A DNA stretch of 64,000 nucleotides, taken from positions 94,370-158,369 of the forward strand of contig NZ_JAEVFI010000008.1 of NCBI RefSeq assembly GCF_019303495.1, read 5' to 3'. Each line of letters begins with the position of its first letter. Positions within the stretch are counted from its first letter, which is position 1. The translations under genes were made by a program, and so were the position numbers. The stretch comes from Streptomyces sp. JJ66. Lineage in GTDB: Bacteria; Actinomycetota; Actinomycetes; Streptomycetales; Streptomycetaceae. Positions 41,052 to 49,431 of the stretch are shown one piece after another. The notes under the pieces are model-generated. The model had not been told where the DNA came from and did no database searches. It saw only the letters and a program-made list of their open reading frames with translations.

Positions 41052-42412
41052 CCCGGGGGCCCCTCGCCTGCCGCGGCCAGCAGCCCCGACCAGTCCGGGA
41101 TCTTCACCGTGCTCCGTGCCAGGCTGCGGCCCAGCGCCTCTTCCGCCGCCTCGATGCCCAGCCAGCCGTTCCACGTCACCGGCGTCCGGCCCGCCGCACC
41201 GAGGTGGGACAGGGGATCGGAGGCGGGCACCGGGCGCGCGGCCAGGGCCTCGGCGTCCGCCAGCAGCGAGCCGACCGTCTCCTTGGCGCACGGCCGGTTG
41301 GTGCCGATGACGCCGGTGGGGCCGCGCTTGATCCATCCGGCCACGTACTCGCCCGGTGAGGGAGCGCCCTCGCGCAGAACGCGTCCGCGCTCGTGCGGCA
41401 CAGTGCCGGTGGCGGCGTCGAACGGCAGGCCGGGCAGCGGCACGCCCCGGTAGCCCACCGAGCGCAGCACCCACTGCGCCTCGATCTCCTCGAACTCGCC
41501 GGTCCCGCGAACCCCGCCCCGGCCGTCCGGTGCCGTCCGCTCGAAGCGCACCGCCCGCACCGCGCCATCGTCCGTACCCAGCAGCTCCACGGGGCGCAGG
41601 AAGAAGCGCAGCTCGATACGGCGTGTGGCGCCCCCGGCCGCGACGCGGGACCAGCCGCCGAGCGCGGCGAGGTTGCGCCGGGTGGCCGCCGGCAGCCCCG
41701 ACGGGTCGGTGTAGCCGGGGTCGCGGGCCAGCTCGGCCTCGCGCACCACGGTGTCCACACCGGGCAGGGTGCCCAGCTCGCGCAGCTCCTTGGTGGTGAA
41801 CTTCGCCTGCGCGGGGCCGCGCCGCCCGACCATGTGCACCTGGCGTGCGCCACCGGAGACCAGCGCGTCCAGCGGCGTCTGCGGCATGTCCGTGCCGTGC
41901 AGCTCGGCCGCGCCGCGCACCAGGATGCGCGCCACGTCCACGGCGACGTTGCCGACCCCGATCACCACCGCCGAGCGTGCCGCCAAGGGGAAACCGTCCC
42001 CCGCGTCGGGGTGGCCGCTGTACCAGGCGACGAACTCGGTGGCCGAACAGCTGCCCGCCAAGTCCTCGCCGGGGATGCCCAGACGCCGGTCCGTAGCCGC
42101 GCCGACGCAGTACACCACCGCCTGGTACAAGCCGCGCAGCTCCTCGGTGGACACACCGCCTTCGCCCACCGGTACGTTCCCCACGAAGCGCACCCGCGGG
42201 TCCTGGAGCACCCGGCGCAGGTTCTGCTGCAGGGACTTGATCTTCTCGTGGTCCGGTGCCACGCCGTAACGGACCAGTCCGTACGGGCACGGCAGCCGGT
42301 CCAGGACATCGACGGTGAGCTCGCCCGAACGGTCCTGGTCCAGCAGCGCCTGCACGGCGTAGACCCCGCTGGGGCCCGATCCGACGACGGCGACACGCCT
42401 CAGAGCACTCAC
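40871..42412 (-). CDS. fprA: Ferredoxin-NADP reductase (FprA type) with aberrant tail
   Basis: A flavoprotein of the adrenodoxin-reductase family. VAVVGSGPSGVYAVQ binds FAD, VVIGVGNVAVDVARIL binds NADPH, and YVAGWIKRGPTGVIGTNRPCAKETV is the closing FAD motif. It passes electrons from NADPH to ferredoxin for P450s and other acceptors. Homology ends at about Glu450 (near 41065); the remaining 63 residues are the remnant of a BNR-repeat gene read in the wrong frame, very rich in Thr, Pro and Ala. Normal FprA proteins end near this point, so the enzyme may still work. GTG 42412 has GGGAGA upstream; longer readings add an unlikely leader. Confidence 0.88.
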   Translation of the reverse strand: MSALRRVAVVGSGPSGVYAVQALLDQDRSGELTVDVLDRLPCPYGLVRYGVAPDHEKIKSLQQNLRRVLQDPRVRFVGNVPVGEGGVSTEELRGLYQAVVYCVGAATDRRLGIPGEDLAGSCSATEFVAWYSGHPDAGDGFPLAARSAVVIGVGNVAVDVARILVRGAAELHGTDMPQTPLDALVSGGARQVHMVGRRGPAQAKFTTKELRELGTLPGVDTVVREAELARDPGYTDPSGLPAATRRNLAALGGWSRVAAGGATRRIELRFFLRPVELLGTDDGAVRAVRFERTAPDGRGGVRGTGEFEEIEAQWVLRSVGYRGVPLPGLPFDAATGTVPHERGRVLREGAPSPGEYVAGWIKRGPTGVIGTNRPCAKETVGSLLADAEALAARPVPASDPLSHLGAAGRTPVTWNGWLGIEAAEEALGRSLARSTVKIPDWSGLLAAAGEGPPGCRGPSTTARYCATPCAPTGTTRRASTSATATASCTPAPTTATPGTRSPPTSPTCCAYAR

Positions 42413-42624
42413 GGCCGCGGGTCTCCCTTCCGCCGGGGTGCTTTCCAGCATCCCACCGAGCAGCGCCCGGCGGGAGTACGCGGTACCTGCCCCCGAGTGA
42501 CCCGGCCCGGGCGGCACACCGGCACGCGGCGCGGCTCCGGCAGCAAAGCGGCGCACCGGCACGCGGCGGCTTCCGCACGCCCGGCAGCCGGGAAACGCAG
42601 GCCCTGTTCGGGTGCGAGAACCCC

Positions 42625-43278
42625 CTAGTACGCGCCGGAGCGCGCTCTCAGCTCCCGGGTTCCGCCGGGCGGCTCCTCACCTGGCGGGACCCCGTGCTCC
42701 CACCGCAGCCCGTACCGGGAGAACAACTCGGCGCGCAGCCTGGGCAGCGGCATCGGCGCTCCGGGCAGCAGGACGGCGACGACGGTGCCCATCAACAGCG
42801 CGCGCAGCAGCGGGTAGTCGGCGTCCGGATCGGTGGAGCCGTACGCCTCCATCGCACCGCGCAACAGGGCTGCCAGGCGCTGCTGTTCCTCGCACCGGAC
42901 GAATCCCTCCTGCTGAAGTATGCCCGCCATGTGGGTGCGCATCAGGGTGGGGTGCGACTGGGCCATGCCCACGACGGCGTCGATCGCCCGCGCGAGCGTC
43001 TCCTGCCCGGCCTCCGGCCCTCCGGGCAGCGGCTCGCGGGCCAGTGCCGCCGCCAGCCTCCGGTGCATCAGCCGGTGCACGGCCGACTGCAACAACTGGC
43101 GCTTGCCCGGGAAGTAGTAGGAGATCAGCCCGCGTGCGGCTCCGGCCCGGTGGGCGATGTCCGCCAGCGTCGTCGCCTCGTATCCGCGCTCATTCACCAG
43201 CTCCACCGTCGCCTGGAGGAGACGTTCACGCGAGCGCCTGCGCAACTCCTCGTTGACCGAGGCGCGGCGAGGGGACAT
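42625..43278 (-). CDS. TetR family transcriptional regulator
   Basis: A 217-residue repressor. The N-terminal helix-turn-helix is ATTLADIAHRAGAARGLISYYFPGKRQLL-like (residues about 34-62). The C-terminal ligand domain has no clear family match. It is the only gene on its strand between fprA and M56; the regulated gene is unknown. GGAG precedes the ATG. A perfect palindrome and a possible -10 (TATATT) lie 20-40 bp upstream, so it probably represses itself. Confidence 0.9.
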   Translation of the reverse strand: MSPRRASVNEELRRRSRERLLQATVELVNERGYEATTLADIAHRAGAARGLISYYFPGKRQLLQSAVHRLMHRRLAAALAREPLPGGPEAGQETLARAIDAVVGMAQSHPTLMRTHMAGILQQEGFVRCEEQQRLAALLRGAMEAYGSTDPDADYPLLRALLMGTVVAVLLPGAPMPLPRLRAELFSRYGLRWEHGVPPGEEPPGGTRELRARSGAY

Positions 43279-43298
43279 CCTGTAACTCCTGCGTTGAC

Positions 43299-43311
43299 TG
43301 GCTCCCAGCCA
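43299..43311. promoter_or_regulatory. Candidate TetR operator
   Basis: TGGCT-CCC-AGCCA is a perfect palindrome 20 bp upstream of tetR. It touches TATATT/AATATA (43311-43316), which would be the -10 of the tetR promoter, and lies just before TATACT of the plus strand. Confidence 0.55.
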
Positions 43312-43312
43312 A

Positions 43313-43405
43313 TATACTCAGCCAGGCACCGGGCCCGCCGCCACGTGCGGGGGTCCGCCAGCTGGTCTCGGGCGACGCGGGGGATCGTCCGAGACCAGTC
43401 TTTTT
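43313..43405 (+). ncRNA. Candidate small RNA ending in an intrinsic terminator
   Basis: On the plus strand TATACT (43313-43318) is a good -10 box. About 45 bp later CTGGTCTCGG (43362-43371) pairs with CCGAGACCAG (43389-43398), followed by TCTTTTT, a classic intrinsic terminator rarely seen in such high-GC genomes. No plus-strand gene precedes it. A transcript of about 80 nt from near 43325 would have no open frame. It is divergent from tetR and may share its operator. It is inferred; transcription is not shown. Confidence 0.4.
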
Positions 43406-43537
43406 GTGCCCACGTTCTCTGGCATCCGCGCTCTGATCTGCGGAAACACGTCTCGTTATCACTCGCTCGTACTCGCTGCGACGCCCGATGTGCCCTGATC
43501 TTGGAGGCGGGGCAGGGCCCGCCCCGCTCCCGGCTCC

Positions 43538-44491
43538 TCAGCCCAGGGTCCGCAGCCCCGGCCCGAACGCGACCAGCAGCGGGACGAGGGGGACGAACGA
43601 GGCGAGGGCGGTCGCGCGCAGCCGCCGTCCCACCGAGAGCCGGTCGGCCGGGCTGAGCAGCCGGTGTACGCGGTGCGGCAGCTGGCCGCCGTGCGCGGGA
43701 TCGGGGGAGGGGCACGGACCGAACACGCCGCGGTCCTCGTTCAGCCCCACCAGCGCCAGCGCGGTGGTGAGCCGTCCGTACCGGCGGGAGGCGACGTCAT
43801 CGGCGGCCAGCTCCACCAGCTGGTGCATCTGCGCCCGGAACGCCCGGAATACCGGCACTCGGGGAAACGCCGTGGCCAGCGCGGTGGCGGAGTGCAGCAG
43901 CCAGTCGTGCCGCGCCCGCATGTGGCCCTCTTCGTGTGCCAGGACGGCGTCGATCTGACGACCTTTGAGGCGCTGCAGCGCTCCCGTGGTGATGACTAGG
44001 CGCGGCGCGGAGCCGGGCAGCCACCAGGCCCCGGGACGCGCGCCCTCCAGCACGGTCAGCCGTTGTGACGTCGGCTCCTCCTCGCCCGGGAGCAGCGGCG
44101 AGCGCGTCCGCAGTTCCCTACGCCGGGACCGGCGCCGGGCCCGCGCGCCGCAAATCTCGCGGGACAGCATGGCCGCGCTCCACGCGCCCCCGGCGAACAG
44201 CGCGAACGCCACGGCAGCGGCCCAGGGGTGGCCGTCACCGGACAGTGCGTAAGCCTCGACGACCTGACGGGGCGCGGGCGCGAAGATGTGGCCCCGGACG
44301 GCCTGCCACGCCTCGGCGGCGCACAGCGCCATCGCCAGCAGAGCGCACAGCAGGACGGCTGCCACGACGCACTGCCACACCCACAGCGCGAGCACCGGTT
44401 CGCGGTCGGCCCACGTGCCGCGGGTCAGCACGCGCGGGGCCAGCACCGCCGTCACCGCACCCAGGAACAGGAGCGCCAGTGCGACCGTCAT
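43538..44491 (-). CDS. M56 family metallopeptidase (BlaR1-like)
   Basis: A 317-residue membrane peptidase. Three or four N-terminal helices (the first at residues 1-20) precede a cytoplasmic zinc peptidase domain with HEEGH (about residue 186) and the downstream ELAADD glutamate. No penicillin-binding sensor domain is attached. In related genomes it usually follows a BlaI/MecI-type repressor gene which it would cleave; that gene is absent here. TAGGCT ends 6 nt before ATG 44491, so it is probably leaderless. The DUF5134 gene upstream is on the same strand, 87 bp away. Confidence 0.9.
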   Translation of the reverse strand: MTVALALLFLGAVTAVLAPRVLTRGTWADREPVLALWVWQCVVAAVLLCALLAMALCAAEAWQAVRGHIFAPAPRQVVEAYALSGDGHPWAAAVAFALFAGGAWSAAMLSREICGARARRRSRRRELRTRSPLLPGEEEPTSQRLTVLEGARPGAWWLPGSAPRLVITTGALQRLKGRQIDAVLAHEEGHMRARHDWLLHSATALATAFPRVPVFRAFRAQMHQLVELAADDVASRRYGRLTTALALVGLNEDRGVFGPCPSPDPAHGGQLPHRVHRLLSPADRLSVGRRLRATALASFVPLVPLLVAFGPGLRTLG

Positions 44492-44497
44492 GAGCCC

Positions 44498-44503
44498 AGC
44501 CTA
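44498..44503 (-). promoter_or_regulatory. -10 box TAGGCT, leaderless start
   Basis: TAGGCT on the minus strand ends 6 nt before ATG 44491 of the M56 gene. Confidence 0.55.
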
Positions 44504-44578
44504 GGACCGCGCGACTCCTCGCAGATACACCGCCGGCGCCGAAGTGACGCATCCCTCACGGCCGGTGGGGCGCGCCCC

Positions 44579-45091
44579 TCACAGCACCAGCATGGGGCAC
44601 ATCGCCAGGGAGAGCGCCAGGCGGCAGCCATGGGTGACGCCGGGGAACGCGGGCCAGGGCACCGCCGGTCCCGCCGCCGTGACCGGCGCTGGCACCAGCC
44701 CCCGCGCGCCGGTGCGGAGCGCGTGGGCGGCGAAGTACAGTGCGAGAGCGCCGCCCACCAGGGCTGGCCCACTGTGCTGACCGGTGGCCATGACCGCCGC
44801 CAGATACCCCATCGCCCCGGCCTCCGTCACGTGGTGCAGCTGGTGCCCGGCGCCCCGCACCAGCAGGGTCAGCGCCCATCCGGCCAGGGCGGCGAACACG
44901 GCGACGTACCCGAGGGGCGGTAACGGGCCGCCCGGGAACGCCATGAGGGCCATGGCCCCGCCCATCGCCGCTTCGGCCGCCGCCGCCTCCCGGGCCCGGC
45001 CGCGTAGGTGCCAGGCCCGGGCGCAGCACACCGCGCCCGCCAGCGCGCAGACCGCGACCAGCAGCCAGCCGACCGCAGCCGGGCCGTGCAT
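44579..45091 (-). CDS. DUF5134 membrane protein
   Basis: A 170-residue membrane protein with five predicted helices and a His-rich segment (GAGHQLHHVTEAGAMGYLAAVM) typical of DUF5134. Histidines and methionines near the membrane suggest metal handling, perhaps copper, but this is not proven. GGGGAGG lies before ATG 45091; an earlier ATG would add 22 residues without a signal. It is followed by the M56 peptidase gene, a pair I recall seeing in other streptomycetes. Confidence 0.82.
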   Translation of the reverse strand: MHGPAAVGWLLVAVCALAGAVCCARAWHLRGRAREAAAAEAAMGGAMALMAFPGGPLPPLGYVAVFAALAGWALTLLVRGAGHQLHHVTEAGAMGYLAAVMATGQHSGPALVGGALALYFAAHALRTGARGLVPAPVTAAGPAVPWPAFPGVTHGCRLALSLAMCPMLVL

Positions 45092-45175
45092 GGCCCACCT
45101 CCCCACCCCGACTCGCTTTGATCCTGCCCAGCGCGGGCAGTGCGCACGGGAGCGCACCGGAGCGGGCGGGGGCGC

Positions 45176-45568
45176 TCACAGGCCAGGGCGGTAGCGCAGG
45201 GGGTGGTCATCGGGCACCTGGACCACGCACAGGCGCACCTCGTCCGGCGCCTGTACCCACATCTCCACCAGGCCCCACGGCTCCCGCACCGGTTCGCGCA
45301 GCACCCGCACATCCCGCTCACGCAGTTCCTGCCAAGCGGCGGCCACGTCGGCTACCTGCAACCACAGCCGCAGCCCCGGCGCGCACGGCTGCTCACTGCG
45401 GCCAGCCACCTCCAGGAACCCGCCGCCGAGGAAGTAGACAGTCCCGCGCTCCGGTCCCTCGCCGAACTCCCGGTGAACGGCCAGCCCCAGGCGCCGCCCG
45501 TAGAAGTCGCGGGCCTCCTGCGGGTCCGTCGGCCGCAACAACACCCTGCTGCTCAGTACGTGCACCAT
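45176..45568 (-). CDS. VOC family (glyoxalase/bleomycin-resistance-like) protein
   Basis: A 130-residue VOC-fold protein. RVLLRPTDPQEARDFYGRRLGLAV is the first unit, TVYFLGGGFLEVAG the second strand pair, and LRLWLQVADVAAAW with EPWGLVEMWVQAPDEVRLCVVQVP the second half, closing with a metal-site Glu-like strand. Its specific role is unknown. TACCCT ends 6 nt before the ATG, so it is leaderless. It is divergent from the GNAT gene 74 bp away, which is leaderless too. Confidence 0.88.
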   Translation of the reverse strand: MVHVLSSRVLLRPTDPQEARDFYGRRLGLAVHREFGEGPERGTVYFLGGGFLEVAGRSEQPCAPGLRLWLQVADVAAAWQELRERDVRVLREPVREPWGLVEMWVQAPDEVRLCVVQVPDDHPLRYRPGL

Positions 45569-45574
45569 GCCGCG

Positions 45575-45580
45575 AGGGTA
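45575..45580 (-). promoter_or_regulatory. -10 box TACCCT, leaderless start
   Basis: TACCCT on the minus strand ends 6 nt before ATG 45568 of the VOC gene. Confidence 0.5.
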
Positions 45581-45629
45581 GGGCAGGCGCCCGTCACCCT
45601 GGGCGGAAACCGCCGGTCAAGCGACCGGC

Positions 45630-45635
45630 TACGCT
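45630..45635 (+). promoter_or_regulatory. -10 box TACGCT, leaderless start
   Basis: TACGCT ends 7 nt before ATG 45643 of the GNAT gene. Confidence 0.5.
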
Positions 45636-45642
45636 CGCAGCC

Positions 45643-46197
45643 ATGGACGCCGTGGAGACCGCACCGCTCACCTTCCGCGAGGCCGTCGAGGCCGACGTGG
45701 CGGAGCTCACCGCCCTGATCGAGTCCGCTTACCGGGGCGAGACCAGCCGGGTGGGCTGGACGACCGAGGCCGACCTGCTCGACGGGCAGCGCACCGACCC
45801 GGCCGGGGTGCGCGCGGTGATCAGCGGTGCGGACAGCAGGCTGCTGACCGCACAGCGCGGCGGTGAGCTGGTCGCCTGCTGTCAGCTGGAGCGCCGGACC
45901 GGTGCTGACGGCGTTGTGGCCTACTTCGGCATGTTCGCGGTGCGGCCCGTCAGGCAGGGCGGCGGCCTGGGGCGGCAGGTGCTCGGTGAGGCCGAGCGCG
46001 TGGCGGCCGGGGAGTGGGGCGCGCGCGAGATGCAGCTGACCGTCATCACTCAGCGGACCGACCTCATCGCCTGGTATGAGCGCCGGGGCTACGTCCGTAC
46101 CGGGCAGCTGAGCCCGTTCCCCTACGGCGACGAGCGCTTCGGCGTGCCGCGCCGTCCCGATCTCGCGTTCGAGCTGCTGGTCAAGCCGCTGCGCTGA
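45643..46197 (+). CDS. GNAT family N-acetyltransferase
   Basis: A 184-residue acetyltransferase. FREAVEADVAELTALIESAYRG is the N-terminal helix pair, MFAVRPVRQGGGLGRQVL the acetyl-CoA loop (R-x-x-G-x-G/A), and MQLTVITQRTDLIAWYERRGYV the C-terminal motif B. It is full length. The acceptor is unknown. It is leaderless as judged by the -10 box. Its end overlaps the stop of the convergent glycerophosphodiesterase gene by 17 bp. Confidence 0.92.
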   Translation: MDAVETAPLTFREAVEADVAELTALIESAYRGETSRVGWTTEADLLDGQRTDPAGVRAVISGADSRLLTAQRGGELVACCQLERRTGADGVVAYFGMFAVRPVRQGGGLGRQVLGEAERVAAGEWGAREMQLTVITQRTDLIAWYERRGYVRTGQLSPFPYGDERFGVPRRPDLAFELLVKPLR

Positions 46198-46864
46198 CCG
46201 CCTGCCGGATGCCGGGAAGGTCGGTGACCACGCCGTCCAGACCCAGCTCCCGTGCCCGCGCGAGCTCCTGCGGCGTGTTGACCGTCCAGCTGATGACCTC
46301 GATCCCGGCCGCGTGAGCGCGCTGCACCGTCTCCGCTTCCAGCCACGGCAGCTCGCAGGAGATCATGCGCGCGCCCAGCTGCCGCGCCCGCTCGGGTGCG
46401 GTCGGCGTGGAGTGTCCGGTCACCAGCGCTACGGGGACGTCCGGCAGCAGTTCGCGCGTCTCGCGCAGTGCGGCGTCGTGGAAGGAGATGACCGAGATCC
46501 GTCCGGCCAGGCGCTGTCGGCGGATGACGCCGGCCAGGACACGGGCGGCGGCCGTGTCCTTGATCTCGGCCTGGAGCGGGGCCCGCACCGCGGCCACCAC
46601 TTCTTCGAACACCGGTACGCGTTCACCCAGGCCCGCGTCGAGGGAGCGCAGCTCCGCGAGCGTGAGTTCGTCCACCCGTCCGGTGCCGTCGGTAGTACGG
46701 TCCACCGCTTCGTCGTGCATGACCACCAGCTCGCCGTCCTTGCTGAGGTGGAGGTCGAACTCGATGACGTCCAGGCCCTCGGCTTCGGCGCGGCGGAAGG
46801 ACCGCAGGGTGTTCTCCGGTTCGACGCCCATCACACCGCGATGGCCGACGGTCAGCAGTGGCAC
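46181..46864 (-). CDS. Glycerophosphodiester phosphodiesterase
   Basis: A 227-residue TIM-barrel enzyme that hydrolyses glycerophosphodiesters to glycerol-3-phosphate and an alcohol. VGHRGVMGVEPENTLRSF holds the catalytic His and the metal-binding Glu; EFDLHLSKDGELVVMHD the second His and Asp; AEIKD the Lys region; and SWTVNTPQELARARELGLDGVVTDLP the C-terminal signature. GTG 46864 has GGAGAG 5 nt upstream. A longer frame with an ATG at 47032 also has a GGAGGA site, but adds an Arg/Pro-rich leader not typical of the family. No signal peptide is visible, so it is cytoplasmic. Confidence 0.92.
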   Translation of the reverse strand: MPLLTVGHRGVMGVEPENTLRSFRRAEAEGLDVIEFDLHLSKDGELVVMHDEAVDRTTDGTGRVDELTLAELRSLDAGLGERVPVFEEVVAAVRAPLQAEIKDTAAARVLAGVIRRQRLAGRISVISFHDAALRETRELLPDVPVALVTGHSTPTAPERARQLGARMISCELPWLEAETVQRAHAAGIEVISWTVNTPQELARARELGLDGVVTDLPGIRQAVSAAA

Positions 46865-47173
46865 GGGTGCTCTCCTGTCCTTAAGGGGCGGCGCTGCGCC
46901 GCGTGGGGCGCTCAGCGTATCGGCCCCGGGTGTCAGCCCCGGAACGCCGAGATGGCGGCGCGGTACGCCGGACGGGTGGTGGCCCTGCCAGGCGCCCACA
47001 CCGGCCATTCCTCTCATTCCTCCTCGTCTCATCCTCTACTTCTTCGGGTTTGACGAGAAAAAACCTGTGATTCGCGCAATGGAACGAGAAGATTTCCTGT
47101 GCTCGGACTTGAGTGCGAGGGGAGTTGCGCCTAACGTGAGGATCACGAGATTTTCTGCCGTGGAGGGACAGTG
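46865..47173. promoter_or_regulatory. Divergent promoter region
   Basis: This 309-bp stretch between the phosphodiesterase and DUF6421 operons is AT-rich on its right half. It contains the promoter at 47109-47137. A GGAGGAATG-type ribosome site near 47018 on the minus strand could start a longer phosphodiesterase. No other gene is supported. Confidence 0.5.
47109..47137 (+). promoter_or_regulatory. Promoter of the DUF6421 operon
   Basis: TTGAGT (47109-47114) and TAACGT (47132-47137) are spaced by exactly 17 bp. Transcription would begin near 47144, leaving a short leader with GGAGGG before the start codon. Confidence 0.65.
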
Positions 47174-48586
47174 ATGACGGAGACTCTTTCGCCCATAGCC
47201 GAGAAGGGCGGCGTTCTTCCGCAGGGGGCGGGGGCCCAGTCGGTCGTCGGGCACCCGGCATGGACCGAACTGAAGACCGCCGTCGAGCGCATCCGCCCCT
47301 GGCAGGCCAAGGACGGCTCCATCGACTTCGCGGCCGGGGAAGCTCCTGCCCGGGCCGACGCGGAGGCCGAGCTCGCCCGCGTCGTCGCCGCCGTAGAGCA
47401 GCTGGCGCCGTTGCTGCCGCACAACGAGGCTTATCACCGCGCGCTCGTCGCCGACCTGCGCCGCTGGGCCGAAGGCGGCTTTCAGGTACCGGACTTCCTG
47501 GACTCCCTGCTCGCCTTCCAGCCCGCCGCGCAGCGCGTGGACGGCCGTCAACACCTCGTCGTCTTCCCGATGTACACGCAGAACGGCAACCCGAACCGCA
47601 ACCTGGAGGCGGTCGTCCTGCGCATGGTCTGGCCCGACTGGCTGGCCGAGCTGGAGCGCACCCGCTACGACAACCCGCTCTTCCTGGGCATCACCTTCGA
47701 GGACTTCACCAGCGGCTACGACACCCACTCGGCGGTGCTCTTCCCGGAGACCATCGCCGTGCGTGAGGCGCCCGAGCGGTTCAGCTGGGGCGGGATCTTC
47801 TGCGACCGCGAGGCCGCCCGCTTCCGCCGGGTGGTGCGGGCCGCGTGCGAGGTGACCAGCCTGGAGCTGCCCGAAGACGCCGAGGGCCTGCTCACCGACC
47901 AGGAACGCACCCAGCAGACGTTCGTGCTGTGGGACATGGTGCACGACCGCACGCACAGCCACGGCGACCTGCCATTCGACCCGTTCATGATCAAGCAGCG
48001 CCAGCCGTTTTGGATGTACGGCCTGGAGGAACTGCGCTGCGACCTCACCGCCTTCCACGAGGCCGTGAAGCTGGAGGCCGACGGCTTCCCGCAGGGACGC
48101 GACGTGCAGTACGCCGTCATCCTGGAGCGCTTGTTCCGCTTCCCCGTCACCGGTGAGCGCAACCGCAACTACGACGGTCTCGGCGGCCAGCTGCTGTTCG
48201 CCTACCTGCACCAGCACGACGCCCTGCGCTGGACGGACAACAAGCTCGCCATCGACTGGCAGCGTGCCCGCGAGGTCACCGTGGCGCTGCGCGAGGAGAT
48301 CGAGACCCTCTACCGGCGCGGCATCGACCGCCCCAAGCTCGTGCACTGGTTCAAGGCCTACGAGCTGGTGTCCACCTACCTCTCCCCGCACCCCGGCTCC
48401 ACCTGGGCCAAGGGACCCGACGCCCTGGACCTGAGCCTGCCGCCGCGCAAGCTCGTGGACGAGGTGCACCCGGACGAGTTCCCGCTCAGCATGTTCTATG
48501 AGGCGCTCGCCAAGAAGCTGCGGGGTGTGATCGCCTCCACCGAGGGCATCACTGCGGACAGCGCCACCGCTCCCGTGGCCGCGTGA
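47174..48586 (+). CDS. DUF6421 family protein
   Basis: A 470-residue soluble protein of the streptomycete family DUF6421, function unknown. The most striking part is WDMVHDRTHSHGDLPFDPFMIKQRQPFW, with three His and two Asp that could form a metal site; a helical segment with WTDNKLAIDWQRA follows. The enzyme-like motif and the operon with an SDR and a threonine-aldolase-like enzyme suggest a catalytic role in amino-acid or aldehyde metabolism; this is inference. GGAGGG precedes GTG 47171 and ATG 47174; either could be used. The family name is from memory. Confidence 0.8.
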   Translation: MTETLSPIAEKGGVLPQGAGAQSVVGHPAWTELKTAVERIRPWQAKDGSIDFAAGEAPARADAEAELARVVAAVEQLAPLLPHNEAYHRALVADLRRWAEGGFQVPDFLDSLLAFQPAAQRVDGRQHLVVFPMYTQNGNPNRNLEAVVLRMVWPDWLAELERTRYDNPLFLGITFEDFTSGYDTHSAVLFPETIAVREAPERFSWGGIFCDREAARFRRVVRAACEVTSLELPEDAEGLLTDQERTQQTFVLWDMVHDRTHSHGDLPFDPFMIKQRQPFWMYGLEELRCDLTAFHEAVKLEADGFPQGRDVQYAVILERLFRFPVTGERNRNYDGLGGQLLFAYLHQHDALRWTDNKLAIDWQRAREVTVALREEIETLYRRGIDRPKLVHWFKAYELVSTYLSPHPGSTWAKGPDALDLSLPPRKLVDEVHPDEFPLSMFYEALAKKLRGVIASTEGITADSATAPVAA

Positions 48587-49431
48587 GCGCTCAGCAGGCC
48601 GCACCCGCGGCACGGACGGGAACGCAAGAAGCACCAGCGGGCACAGTGGAGGCGAGCGGCATGACCAGCGCGACGAATGGCAACGGACGCGGAGAGCTGG
48701 AGGGCGCGGTGGTGGCCGTGGCCGGGGCGGGCGGACCGGCCGGGCACGCGGTGCTGCTGCGGCTTGCCGAGGCAGGCGCCGTCGTCGTCGGTGCCGATGC
48801 GGACGCCGAGCGTCTCGCCCAGGGCGTGGACGCCGCCCGGTTCGCCCATGGCGGCGCCACCGTCATCGGTGACACCGTCGATCTGCTGAGCCTGGACGAG
48901 ACCCGGCAGTGGGCGCAGCGCACCGAGAAGGAGTTCGGGCGCGTAGACGGCCTGGTGCACCTCGTCGGCGGCTGGCGCGGCTCGGCCACCTTCGCCGACA
49001 CCGACCTTGGGGACTGGGACGTGCTGGAGCGGCTGCTCATCCGCACCGTCCAGCACACCTCGCTGGCCTTCGAAGCCCCGCTCCAGCGCCGTGGCAAGGG
49101 CCGGTTCCTGCTGGTCAGCGCCGCCGGAGCGAGCAAGCCGACGGCGGGCAACGCCGCCTACGCGGCCAGCAAGGCCGCCGCGGAAGCCTGGACGCTGGCG
49201 CTCGCCGACTCCTTCCGCAAGCAGGGCGGGGAGGCGGGGCCGCGAGCGGCGGCTGCCATCCTGGTGGTCAAGGCGCTGGTGCACGACGCGATGCGCGCGG
49301 AGCGGCCGCAGGCCAAGTTCGCCGGATTCACCGACGTCCGCGAGCTGGCCGAGGCGATCACCAGCACCTGGGAGACGCCCGCCGAGGAAGTGAACGGAAC
49401 CCGCTTGTGGCTCACCAAGAAGTCGGCGTGA
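48583..49431 (+). CDS. SDR family NAD(P)-dependent oxidoreductase
   Basis: A 282-residue short-chain dehydrogenase. The glycine motif is unusual: GAGGPAGHAV, rather than TGxxxGxG. HLVGGWRGS replaces the NNAG loop. The catalytic residues are Ser in LLVSAAGA and Tyr-x3-Lys in YAASK. An Ala/Gly-rich N-terminus of about 35 residues comes first. GTG 48583 overlaps the stop of the DUF6421 gene by 4 nt; ATG 48661 is the next candidate. The gene overlaps the next stop-start (GTGA), so all three are coupled. Substrate unknown. Confidence 0.85.
   Translation: MSAQQAAPAARTGTQEAPAGTVEASGMTSATNGNGRGELEGAVVAVAGAGGPAGHAVLLRLAEAGAVVVGADADAERLAQGVDAARFAHGGATVIGDTVDLLSLDETRQWAQRTEKEFGRVDGLVHLVGGWRGSATFADTDLGDWDVLERLLIRTVQHTSLAFEAPLQRRGKGRFLLVSAAGASKPTAGNAAYAASKAAAEAWTLALADSFRKQGGEAGPRAAAAILVVKALVHDAMRAERPQAKFAGFTDVRELAEAITSTWETPAEEVNGTRLWLTKKSA

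Noticed and set aside
46865..47032. A longer start for the glycerophosphodiesterase with GGAGGA in front of ATG
   Set aside because: The added 56 residues are Arg/Pro/Gly-rich, not signal-like and not family-typical; GTG 46864 has its own ribosome site.
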